DNA of 64,000 nucleotides, from the NCBI GenBank assembly GCA_002104945.1, contig MCFH01000015.1:600501-664500 (forward strand). Direction: 5' to 3'. Position numbers and translations under genes: made by a program. Below, one piece after another: positions 11,399 through 23,403 of the stretch. The notes under the pieces were generated by a model. That model saw nothing but the letters and a program-made list of their open reading frames with translations. It ran no database searches and was not told where the DNA came from. This stretch comes from Piromyces finnis. Taxonomy: Eukaryota; Neocallimastigomycota; Neocallimastigomycetes; Neocallimastigales; Neocallimastigaceae. Each line of letters opens with the position of its first letter. The first letter of the stretch is position 1.

Positions 11399-12294
11399 AT
11401 TACAGGAAATTAAAACAAAAAATATTTAAGAATTTTCAAAATTTTCATCTTAAAAAAAAAAAAAACATTTGAAATTTCAGGATTAATAAATTTCTTATAG
11501 AACCCAACCATATACATATACCTATAACTAATATATACAATATTTATTATTATTTTTTTTTAAATTAAAATTAAAAACAATTTTAATTTTTCATCACAAC
11601 TAATAATTGTAATAAAAGAAAAATATTATAATTAAATTCATTATTTATTAAATAACAAATAAAGAATAAATTAAATAGATTCAAAGCATAAAATATTATT
11701 CAGTATTATAAGAGAATATTTAATACATTATTAATTATTAGATATTATATATATATATTTTTTTTATACAAAATAAAAAATTTAATAAAATTCAAATTTT
11801 ATATATAGAAAAATATTTTAAAAGTACAGATTATATACTTTTTTTTTTTTTTTTTTTAAATATTATATTATCTTTTATGTAAAATATATAAAATATTTTT
11901 AGGTCCTTTTTTAAATATATAATTTTTAAAAATAAATAATATTCATTTTTTATAGATGTTATGTTTCTTTTTTTGTTGCTTTATCTTTTTGTTAATTAAA
12001 AGAAATATATATATATTATCTTTTTATTTTCATTATTATTGTTATTATTATTATTATTTTTTACTAAATAAAAGCAAAGAATTTGTTTTGTATGTGGGTA
12101 AAATTCTTTATTATTTTTTGTATGAATGTTTATGGAATTTAAATATTTTTTTTTTTTAAAAAAATTGTTAAAAAAAATTATATATAAAATTATATTTTTT
12201 TAATTTTTTTAATATAAAAAAAAAAAATTATTATTATTTTTTCTAAAACTTTTTAAATGTAATAATTAAAATAATAATAATAATAGCAATAAGA
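11399..12294. other. Intergenic upstream of the DDX59-like gene
   Basis: 900 bp of AT-rich DNA. Short open frames here (for example near 11956-12159) encode only F/Y/I/L/K low complexity from AT-rich sequence and are not credible genes. Confidence 0.6.
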
Positions 12295-15200
12295 ATGTTT
12301 ATACCCGCATCACTTTTAAGGAAAAAGAAATCTATTTCAAAAAATAATTCAAAAGATAAAACATGTAAAGATAAAAATAATAATAATTTAACCAATATAT
12401 TGAAACAGGAATCAAAAAATACTATTTCAAATTTAATAGGTTCATCACCAATAAGTCAATCCCTTTCAAACCATAAACCCTCAGAAGAAAAAGAAATTAA
12501 TAACAGTAATAATAATAATAATAATAGTAATAATAGTAGTAATAACAATAATAGCATTAAAAATGAAATAACTGATCCTGACGACTGTTCCACAGAAAGT
12601 AAAATACTATCCAATAAAAATGGAACAGCAGTGGAAGAGACATCTCAACAGAATAATATTGAAATATCAGTGGAGGAAGGAGTTAAGGAATTGTTGTATG
12701 ACCAAGATGATAAAGTGAAAGAATATAGCTTTCAACAACGATGGCCATTAGATGATTATGAACCAATATGTATAATTTGTGGACGATATGGTGAGTATAT
12801 ATGTGATGAAACGAATCATGATGTTTGTAGTTTAGAGTGCAAACAATTGGACCTTCAAAATTTCAATACTACTATTTCCACACCATCCCAAATCACCACT
12901 ACTACTGATGTAAAAGCAATAGATATTCCATTAACCCTGGATACCATAACATTTCCTATACAACAAATTTTATTTAATAAAAATCAATTCTTATCTACAA
13001 ATATTATATTAAAAGATTTTTTACTAAAAAAATCAATTGAAATGAAAGGACCAGGGAATGAGGAGGAATGGCCTAATCCCATAGACCATTTTGATTCGCT
13101 AGGTCTTAATAGTCAACTTTTACGAAATCTTAAAAAAAACCGGTATAATAAACCAACTCCAATACAAATGTTAACTATCCCTTTACTCTTAACAGGACAG
13201 GATATGTTAGTAAAGTCACCAATGAAATCAGGAAAAACACTTGCCTATTTATTACCACTAATTATACATTGTATTAATATGGCTCAATGTTTTATTGAAT
13301 TAGACGGCATTTCAAATAATTATAACACCAAAATCAATACAAATATAGGTATTTTATCCTTTTCTTTTCTTAAAAAAAAAAAAAAAAAAAAAAAAATTTA
13401 AAATTCAAATTATAATTTGAAATTAAATGAAATTTCAATTTCATTTCAATTTCAATTTCAATTTCAATTTCAATTTTATTTATTTATTTTTCTTTTATTT
13501 TTTATTATATTTATATATAATTTGTTTGATATTGCCATTTTTTTTTCTTTTAATTTCAATAATTCATATATTCTAATAAATGTGTTATTTTTTTTATTTT
13601 ATTTTTTTTTCTTCTTTCTAATATATATATTTTATATTTTATATTTTATCATTTTTAATATTAATATTATTATTGAAAACTATATTTACATACATACATA
13701 GAATTAAAAAATTTTAAAAGTTTTAGTCCTTTAAATAAAAATTTTGGACCCTATGCTGTTATTCTAACACCATCCAAAGAACTTTGTATACAATTAGAAT
13801 CATTTTGTAAGAAATTATTGATGGGGATACCGTATATGAAAACGGCCTTGTTAATTGGCGGTGCCCCCTATCCAAATCAATTCTATCGTTTACGGTCAGG
13901 AGTTCAAATTATCATTGCGACACCAAATCGTTTTTTAGAGATATTAAAAAAATCAGAAAATGAATCGGAAGTGTTAGACATGATCGAAGGTGTCGTCGTA
14001 GGTAAGAAGTCAAAAAAAGGAAAATCGAAAGAAGGTAAAAATAAAGCTACCATAAATTATTTATCATGGGATTTGATATCCTTTTTAGTTTTAGATGAAA
14101 TTGATCAAATGATTAATTATGGTGAGGAAGAGATTTTACATGATATTATGAATCGATTATTAGCTGTTAATCGATCTACCCATTATAGGAAAAAAACAAC
14201 GATTGTAGTTCCTGAAGAAAATCATTATATTGGATTAAATAAAGGTGGTCGTCGTTATTCGACGAAAGGAAAAGGTAGTTTAACGGAGAATGCTATTCAA
14301 GTAGCCTTATTTTCATCGACTATACCACAAAAAATTATTTCTATATGTAAAAAATTTTTAAATCCTTCCTTTATCAGCGTATCTATGAAAGAAGAAACCG
14401 AGGTGATGTCTGCCCTCTCTGAATCCCTTCATTTAACCTCTCATTCTAAATTTAAAGGAGTAGACCCTGCATCATCAAATAGTATTTCAAAACTTTCATC
14501 AACAATAGAAGCAACAACAACAACAACAACAACAATAACAACAATAACAACAACGTCATCATCATTCAATACGTTATCATCGAATTCAAATCTTTTGTTA
14601 AATCAAACATCAACAAATACAATCATTCATCATGATCCTAACAGTAATAATGATCCTAGTGATTTTAATCATAACTATGATTATGAGAATAGGGTATTGA
14701 ATCCTAATAGGGTAACTAATACTTTACCTATTTTACCCATGGCCCCATCTCCTACTTCTTTACCATCCTATTCAATGATGGGTCGTCCTCGTCCTTTACC
14801 AATACCATCCTCTTCCTCTGCTCCTTCATCGTTATTGAACGATACATATTGTACAACAACAATAACTACAAATACAATAAATTCAAATCGTCCATCCCTT
14901 CAAAATGGAACAGTACCCTCAATGACATCAACTTTTCGACCAACGGCTGCTCCTCCATTGCCAACTTCTTTATTAAATACATCAATCGCTTCTTCTTCTT
15001 CTTCTTCTTCTTCTTCACCAGGAGTACCGGGATTAGGGTATTCTGTAAGACCTCAACGACCAGTGACTGTTGTCACTGGTCATCCACCTTCCTTACCTAG
15101 GCCATTACCAATGAATTTCAGACCTCCACCTACTATGCTACCTTCATCAACACCATTTTCCAACCCCATCACTTCCACCTCTTTTCATCCTACCTCACCA

Positions 15201-15854
15201 ATGGAAGACACAACAAAAATTTCTAAACCGCCGGTAAAGCAAACCTTCCTTTGGGTAGAAGACAATTCCAAGAAAAAAGAATTATTTAGGTTACTTATGG
15301 ATTCTCGATATTTTCAACCGTTAATCATTATATTTGTAGAGTCGAGATTAGGAGCAGAATTACTGACGCAAGCAATTCAAAAGAAAACAGGGTTAAATGT
15401 TGCGTGTGTTCATGGTCAAAAGAGTGTAGAAGAACGTCAACGTCTTTTAAATGAATTTAGGCTAGGCGGGACCACTCCAATTATTGTATCCACTACTGGT
15501 ATTTTAGGTCGAGGGGTTCAATTGGAGGATGTTCGAATGGTGATCCAATTTGATTGTGCCGCCACTGTAGAAGATTATCTTCATCAAGTTGGACGATGTG
15601 CTCTTTCGGTAAGTCGTTCGCATACCGCCACTGCTTTGAACCGAAAAGCCGCTGCTCTTTATTTTCCTAAAGGGAATAAACATTTTCGTACTGGACATGC
15701 ATGGTTAGGCGGGTCTGGCGGATGGGCAATTACTTTTATTAATAAAAGTAATCAAATTCTCCTCACAAAACTTTATCATCAATACCTGAAGCATTTAACG
15801 CGTACAGAATTAACACAACTTCCTCAACAATATTTACAATTAATTAAAAAGTAG
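12295..15854 (+). CDS. DDX59: DDX59-type DEAD-box protein with HIT zinc finger
   Basis: Two exons (12295-13348 and 13702-15854) close in phase to 1068 residues, much longer than typical DDX59 (about 620). The start MFIPASL matches the conserved start of the family. Residues 158-186 form a HIT-type zinc finger (CIICGRYGEYICDET, then HDVCSLEC). The helicase core follows: Q motif (PTPIQ), P-loop SPMKSGKT (about 305-312), TPSKEL, IIATPNRFLE, motif II DEID (about 482) and motif III SST. A 230-residue S/T/P/N-rich insertion (about 620-850) is next. RecA domain 2 then starts with QTFLWVEDNSKKKELF and has GILGRGVQ and HQVGRC. Family members are ATP-dependent RNA helicase-like proteins; HIT fingers often mediate complex assembly. 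Unusual: first glycine of the P-loop replaced by lysine, DEAD changed to DEID, SAT to SST, and about 30 extra residues inside motif VI before GWAITFIN. A GTAAGT at 15609 and a TAG at 15706-15708 could suggest an intron, but splicing 100 nt would break the conserved frame, so I kept it as coding. Confidence 0.88.
13425..13480. repeat. (TTCAAT)n hexanucleotide repeat in the DDX59-like intron
   Basis: About six TTCAAT-type units in the 353-bp intron (13349-13701), which also has poly-A and long T-rich stretches. Confidence 0.8.
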
Positions 15855-16907
15855 GAAGATTGGACAGAAATATTTTTTTAAAAAAAAGAAATATAAACGA
15901 TATACATAGATATACTACATTTAACTATATATGAAATTAAAAAAAAAAAAAAAAAGAATACATATTTTTTATCAATTATTTATTTATTAGTAAAAAAAAA
16001 AAAAAAGATTTTCATTTATTTATTTAATTTCTCTTTATAAAAATATACCCCCAACAATTCAAAAAAAAAAAAAAAGATTAAAATAAAATTTCAAGAAAAC
16101 TATCGTAATTTTTTTTTTAATTTATAAGAATATTATAATTAATAGAGATATACACTATTAATTTATTTTTATTCTTTTTTATTTTATTTATTCTTTTGTT
16201 TTGTTATTAAAGTAAATGTGACAAAGGATAGAATAAATAACTAAAAAGGTTATTCTATATTACATCTTAAAATTCTATAGTATACAAACATACAAAAAAA
16301 AAAAATATATATATATTTTTATGTTTTTTTTTAACACTTTAAAAAGGATGTAATTTTTTTTTTTTTTTTTTATTTTTTATTTATAATTTTTTTTTTTTTG
16401 TTTGTTTTGTTTGTAATTATTACTAATTGTGCTATACTATTAAATTTACTTATTATAGTAAAAATATATATATATAAAATAAAAAAAAAAAAAAAAAAAT
16501 TATAACATCTAATGATAATAAAAAAAAAAAAAATAATTAAAACTATAAAAATGATGATAATATATAAAAAAAGAAAAAATTAAAAGAATCCTATTATTCT
16601 CATTCTTTATATCTTTTTTTTTTTTTTATTATTTATTTTATTTTATTTTTTTTTTCTTTTTTTCTTTCTCGTATATAAAGACTACTTTTCTAAATAAATA
16701 TTTATATTTTTTCGTATCCTTATGAAATAATTAATATTCATGATTAAAAAAAAATGAAATTAATATTCAAATAAATAATTATAATTATTCATATTATTCT
16801 TTTTTTTTTTTTTTTTTTTTTTTTGAAAATATGCAAATTTATAGGTTATACGTTGTGTGTGTATTTATTGTATTGAATTGATTTTTGTTTTGTTTTAATT
16901 TTCAAAT
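15855..16907. other. Convergent 3' region between the DDX59-like gene and transportin
   Basis: About 1 kb of tail-to-tail intergenic DNA, dominated by poly-A and poly-T blocks. It should contain both polyadenylation regions. No gene seen. Confidence 0.6.
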
Positions 16908-19900
16908 TTAAATTTGGTATCTTTCCATTAATCTTCTACGCATGATTTGTTCAACATCTGGATCACCAAGGCTGTTAAGCATAGAATCCCATTGGTTACC
17001 ATACATTTGCTTTAAACCATATAATATCTATGGATAAAAAGAAATAAAAATTATTATTTATTCAATCTTTTTAAAACTAAAAAAAAAAAAATGTTTTTTA
17101 AAAATACTTACATTTCTAACTTTTTCGTTTAATTCTGGTGAAATGTCATTGAATTGAGTGACAGAATCGCAGAAGTGAACAAAGTCCTAATTTAAGTTAA
17201 TCCATTAATAATAATAAAAATTAATATGAATTGTGGATTAAAAAAAATTCTTTTTTTTTTTTTTATTAAAAAAATTTATATTAAAAAAAAAAAAAAACTT
17301 ACATTAGAAACAGCATTTGGATTAGCTTGGATTAAATCACACATACCTAAAAAGGCAGAAATCTTTTCTTCATTATCAGCAGTGCTTCTTAAAGCAGAAC
17401 ACCTAATATATAGGATATAGAATTAAAAGTAGATTGTAAATTAATATTAAAACTTTTCAAAAAAAAAAAAAAAGAAAATCTATCTATTTGTAATGACTAA
17501 ATTGAACAAAAAAACTTACCATGGTGTAAAGAAGTGTTCCAAGTATGGAGCAACTAAATTATTACATACTAAACCTAATCTACCTAAAGTGATAGCAAGG
17601 TTTTCCTTAAGGTTAGTTGGAGAGTAATCAGCTTGAATTAATGGAATAAAGTTTTCAAGTAACTTGTTAACATATGGAGCAGTGTCAGCACCTACAATAT
17701 TTATATACAAAAATTGAAATAAATAAAAATATTATTATCATGTTTAAATAATTAATAAAATTAAACTATTTTGAGTTTAAATTATTTAATAAACTTTCTA
17801 ATGCTTTATAAATCATCCTTAATTCATAATATATTTTTAATATCCAGATAATTTTTTTAAAAAAAATAAAGTAAGAAAAAATTTTTTTCGGATACTTACC
17901 ATTCTTGATAGCAATTTCACCAGTAGACCAAACAGCATTGTTGTAGACAGATGAGCTAATAGAGAGTCTTTCTTCATTTGGAATAGTTTCGTTAACAACA
18001 TCAGTGAATATTTCATCCAAGTGTGGTTTAACATATTGGAAGGCATTAATAGCTAAATCACCTAATAAAGCGTAAGCACTTTGTTGAACATCGGCCATAG
18101 AGTCCTAAAATGAAATTAAAAAAAAAAAAAACATTAATTTTTTAAGCAAATTTTAATATTTAAATAAGTGGGATGATAAAGGGTAAAAAAAAAAAAATTT
18201 ATAATTCTTACCTTTAAACAGTAAAGTAAAATAGAAATGAAACCATCACGAGTTTGTTCAATAATTTGAGAAGAATTAGCACCTAAACCTTGAACAATAC
18301 CACTTAATAAATCTAAGGAAACAACGATAAAGTCCTTATCAACATAGTCATCAATAACACCATTGGCACTAGCTTCAGCCATATGAATGGTAGTTTCAAT
18401 TAAGGTTAAGCATCTCTTCCAGATTTGATCAGCAAATGGAAGGAAACCTTGTCCCATACCAATAGCAATGTAAGATAAACACTATATAAATGTGGAATTA
18501 TTTTAAAATATTAAAATTGTATTTATATCATTAGAGGGAGGTGATGATGATGTCTAATCCTGATAAAAATAATCTATTTCTGCTTTTTTTTTTTTTTTTA
18601 AATATTGATAATAAATTTAGACTTACTTCTAAAAGTGGGAATAAGTCACGATCATCATCGTTTAACATAGTCCATCTCTTAACTAATGGTTGCATAATTA
18701 AATTGACAAATTCTTGGGTATTAATAGCTTCACCTAAGTTTTCAGCTAAGGTACCGATAGCATTGTAAAGAATTAATAAGTTTCTACTCTATTTATATGT
18801 TGATATTTGATAAATATAATATTAAATAGCAGTGTATTGTTAGTAAACTACGGAAATGCCAATGATAATGTTTTTTTTTCGTATAAAATAATCGTTTTAT
18901 TGTATTTCTTTTTTAACATTATTTCAAAAGAAAAAAAAAAAAAAACCCTACTTGGTAGACATTGAAAGCTTGTCCTAACTTTTCAATAATTGGGTTCATG
19001 AATTGAACTAAATCACCATTAGATTCTTCAATTAAAGTAATTAAAGCACTAATATTGATATTATAATATATATATTATATAATATATATGAATTTAGAAG
19101 TGAATTAAAATTCAATTTTATAAAATAAATTTTCTTTTTCGTCGAAAACCTTTTATAGATATTCTTTAATTTTTTTTATATAAATTTACCTGCAACTAGC
19201 TTCTTGAACTCTCTTACTACTATCTAAAAGAGTGGTAAGAATCTAAAAAGAAAAAAAAAGATGCCGATTATTGTATCAATTAGAAAGGTCTTATGAAACA
19301 AAACTTTATAAAAGGGATTACTTACACCTTCGACAATTGGAATAAAGAAGATCTTATTACCACCTTCTTCATAGTTCATACCCCAGTTACAGTATCTACT
19401 TAAAGTCCAGCAAGTAATAGATCTAACTAATGGTTTTGGATTACTCAAGTTTTGAACTAAGAATTTCATCATTTCTGGGAGGTATGGTTCCATACGGTCA
19501 CCACAACCTTCAGCAATAGCACCAAGAGCTAAAATGGCACATTCATTATCCTTCCAATCTGGACTATTTAATTTTTCTTGGAGAGGTGGAAGTAAAATTT
19601 CTAATAAATTACTACTGTAAATAGTAGAGAATTCATCTAATGTGAAAGCAGCACACTTTCTAAGATTCCATTCATAGGCAAATTCATCTTCATCTTCATC
19701 TTCATCTTCTTCATCATCATCCTTTCCTTCCTTTTCTTCACCCATACCGTGAGCATTCTTTGATTTGTGATGCATTGGTTTAATATCTTGTTCAGTATCT
19801 TGGTTATTATCGTCTTGTTCAAGCATATCAATTTCTTCTTCACTGTAAATCATACTCTTTAATAAAATTTGAATAACCCTAGAATAATATCAATTTTACA

Positions 19901-21849
19901 CATGTCGAAATAAATAAATATATATATATATATAATTATACAAAATTAAAAGGATTATATTATAAAATAAAAAATGTTAGAATTACGTAATTTAAGCAAG
20001 AGAATAAAGTATGTCAATTAAAAATGATAAATAAACCAGTCTATTTATTTTATCCATAAAATAAACACTGATTATTGAATAAAATATAATTTTTTCCTCC
20101 ATTATTCTTTTTAAAATTATTTCCTTCCAAATAATAAAATAATAACAGGCAAAAAAAAAATATTTATCAAAGAAGTTAACTTACTTTGGTAAGAATGGTT
20201 CAATGTATTGACTTAATTCGTATTTTTCAGCGAAAACAAGCCAGAATTCACAAGCTTCAAGAGCAACAGATTCGTCTTCATCATTAGTACAGTATAACAT
20301 AAAATTGACAACATTTTCAATTTCTGGAATTAATTGATTTGGATAGACATCAAGGATATTAACAAGAGATTGACAAAGGTATTTACGAACTTCTTGATCG
20401 TTATCACTAGTTCTTTGATATAATCCTTGAACGTAATTGTTAATGTTGGCATTGAGAGCTTCAGAGTTTGAAGTAATGAAATGATTAATACATTTAATAG
20501 CATCTCTTCTAACCTTAGCACTTGGGCTTTCGAATAATTTAATAAGCTTTGGAATCATATAGAATAATGGTTTACTGGCATCTTCATTTAATTGACGAGT
20601 GTTATCTTCACAAATCTTTTCTAAAGCGTTAATACTAGCCTATTTTTTTTAATGATTTTATTTTTAGGTTATACCGATGATGTTAATATGGATAAAAGAA
20701 TGGAAATGGGTTAAAACAGGAAATATAAATGCAAATTTTATTGTATAGTAGTATTTGATAATAAAAATTGAATATCAATAGGTGATTATTGGGTTGTATT
20801 ATAATAAACCAATGAATATGTAAATATTTATAAAAATTGGAAATAGAATAGAAATATGGTGAGATAATAAAAAAAAATAATTTTTTTAGTTAAAAAAATG
20901 GTATCTATCTAAATTAATTTTTGTCTATCACTACTAAAACTAATATATATATATATATTTTATCATGGTAATAATAAAAATGGATTTATTTCTATTGTGG
21001 TGAGTAATATAGCTTATATAACAATAACAAAGGAATATACATACTTCAACAACATAAGCTTCTGGATGATCTAATAATTTATCAAGACCTGGTAAAACTT
21101 CTGGCCATGATTCTAAACCGTAAATATTAATGATAGTAGAAATAAGAGTACCGGAAGTTAATCTTATCATCTTATCCTTGTCGACAAGAGTTTGAATGGA
21201 AGCTTCCTTAGCACGTGATATGATTTCTGGAGTAATGTTATTGTTGGAGTTGACGATATTATTCTTAAGATATAAACCAGATTGATTACGAATGAAAAGG
21301 TTAGTTTGTGGAAGGTCAGCATTAGCGAAAATGTACATTAAATAGTTGTTAAAATCTGGAATGGCATTGAAAGATTGAAGTTGCTATTTTTATAAAGGTA
21401 TGAAAAATGTCGAGTATTTTATATATATTTTTAAATTTATTTCAAGGAAGGTGGATAATAAATAAATAATAGATAAAAAAAAAAAGTTAGAAATATATGC
21501 TCGAAAGAGATAACTATTACTAAATTTTTCATTTTGTCCTATATTAAACCTTAAACTATTTATATTATAAATTTTTATTGTATATTTATATCTAGTCTAG
21601 TCTATATATAATTATACTATTTTCATAATTCAAAAATTATTATTGAATTATAGAGATATATGACGTTCAACTAGAGTCTTTTTTTTTTTTGTACAATTTA
21701 TTATTTAAACCATATATTAAAAATAGTAATATTTAAATCGTGATAATTACAGTGTAAACCATCATTTGAACAGTACTATCTGGAGATTGAGCCTTATTTA
21801 AAAGGTCAATTAATTGACTTAAACTAGTGGGATCTGGTTGCCAACTCAT
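16908..21849 (-). CDS. TNPO1: Transportin-1 (karyopherin beta-2) nuclear import receptor
   Basis: Importin that carries PY-NLS cargoes such as hnRNPs into the nucleus under RanGTP control. Thirteen exons: 21751-21849, 21045-21383, 20185-20639, 19326-19878, 19190-19242, 18952-19048, 18627-18788, 18212-18481, 17900-18104, 17520-17691, 17303-17402, 17112-17186 and 16908-17027. All phases close, giving 899 residues, the normal family length. HEAT-repeat landmarks: MSWQPDPTSLSQLIDLLNKA (start), PDFNNYLMYIFANADLPQTN, NEDESVALEACEFWL-type block (DEDESVALEACEFWLVFAEK), an acidic loop DDDEEDEDEDEDEF, WNLRKCAAFTLDEFSTIY, ALGAIAEGCGDRMEPYLPEM, LVRSITCWTLSRYCNWG, DKDFIVVSLDLLSGIVQGLG, AYALLGDLAINAFQYVKPHL and ENLAITLGRLGLVCNNLVAP. 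The acidic H8 loop, which couples Ran binding to cargo release, is present. The ortholog in yeast is Kap104. Confidence 0.95.
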
Positions 21850-23403
21850 TTTTTTTATTTATTTATTTATTTGTTATAAATTAATTTCAAAAAAGAGATT
21901 AAGTAAAATTTTAAAGAGTGTATAAACTTGGATAGAAATAAATTAATAAATAAATTCTAAAGTTTTTTTTTTTTTTTAAAAAAAAAAGTAAATTTTAAAC
22001 CTTTATAATTTATTATTTATAGGTTTATATCTATAATATTAAAGAAATTCTATAATTGTATATATTTATAAAAAAAATAAACTTTAGAATGTCTAATTCA
22101 AAAAAAGAGGAATATTGGTAAAAAAAAAAAAAAATTAATTTTTTTTAGGACGATATTGAATAGAATTATGATAATAATAAATAAATAAATAAATAAATGT
22201 AATAAATAACTAAATAAATAATATATAAATGAATGAATAAATAAATATAAATTAAATAAATAACTAATAGATGATTATTTAAATAAAGATTTTTTTTTTT
22301 TGATAATCATTTTAAGCTTAATAATAAACAATATATTAAATTGTATTATTTTAATTTATTTTAATATATAGAAAAATATTAAAATCTTGAAAAAGCAATT
22401 TTTTTTTTTAATATTAACCATTGTCATGGTCGGTGTCATTAACAACTTTTTATAGTAATAATTTATTTTTGAAAAAATAAAGGTAGGATATAAAAAAAGT
22501 AGTAGATACAATAGGTAATAAAAAAAAAAAGAAAACTATAAAAATAGTAATACTATATTTTCTATAATAACCTAATAACTTCCATCAGACTATTCATTTC
22601 ACTCTTGGTTCTTTAGTGCAAATACATTATGGTGCTTCTTTTACATTGAGTGGCTTATTATTAATCTACAATAAAATAAAATGATTGGATAAATTTCTAA
22701 ATATTATTTATTTAAACTTTAATGTATCAAAGATTTAATGTAATTAAAAAGATTTAATTTATTTCAAAAGTCAATGGATAAAAAAATAAATAACTAAATA
22801 AATTGTAAAGTAGGAAATCTGATATTAGAAAAGGAGGACTATGCAAACAATAATGTTGGAAGGAATGGGTGGAATGGTTAGTTTATAGAAAACTTGATAT
22901 GATAAATATTAATTCAAAAGAGGTCGAATAGAATTTGTAATTTTTTTTTTTTTTTAAAAAAAAAGTTTTTTAAAATCTTTGTTTTTATTATTTTTCTTTT
23001 TTTTTATTTTTATTTTTATTTTATTTTGAAATTATATTTAATAACCTTTTTTTTTTTTTTAATATAGAATAATGTTTAAATTTTAATTATTTAAAATAAA
23101 AACAAATAGTAATTGATATACTTTATATACCAAACTCGTTTTTTTTTTTTTCTTTTTGTTAATAATAAATTAAATAAATAAATATTATTATGAATACTTC
23201 TTTTTAAACGAAATCGATTAATATACAAGATATTCTATGTATTTTTTTTCTTCAAGAATAATTATCTTTTTTTTTCTTTTGTTGGTCATTAATAATATGG
23301 TATATATTAATAAACCTTTTATCCTTTTAGTAATTAATTACTAAAATGAAATGAAAGGGTTTGTTTTTAATTGGTTTTAATGATTGATCCCATTTTTAAT
23401 AAT
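21850..23403. other. Intergenic between transportin and DHODH
   Basis: 1.55 kb, mostly AT-rich with (AAAT)n-like stretches near 22180-22260. Two slightly more complex patches (22575-22665 and 22810-22930) could hold UTR exons or relics. No gene could be supported. Confidence 0.5.

Noticed and set aside
15609-15708. Candidate 100-nt intron (GTAAGT...TTAG) in the DDX59-like gene
   Set aside because: Removing it shifts the frame and loses the conserved AITFIN end. It is kept as coding, with the doubt reported in the findings.
22575-22665. Possible terminal exon on the minus strand (INNKPLNVKEAP, stop) after a TTGTAG acceptor
   Set aside because: No partner exon with coding character was found upstream on that strand. 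Twelve codons are not enough.
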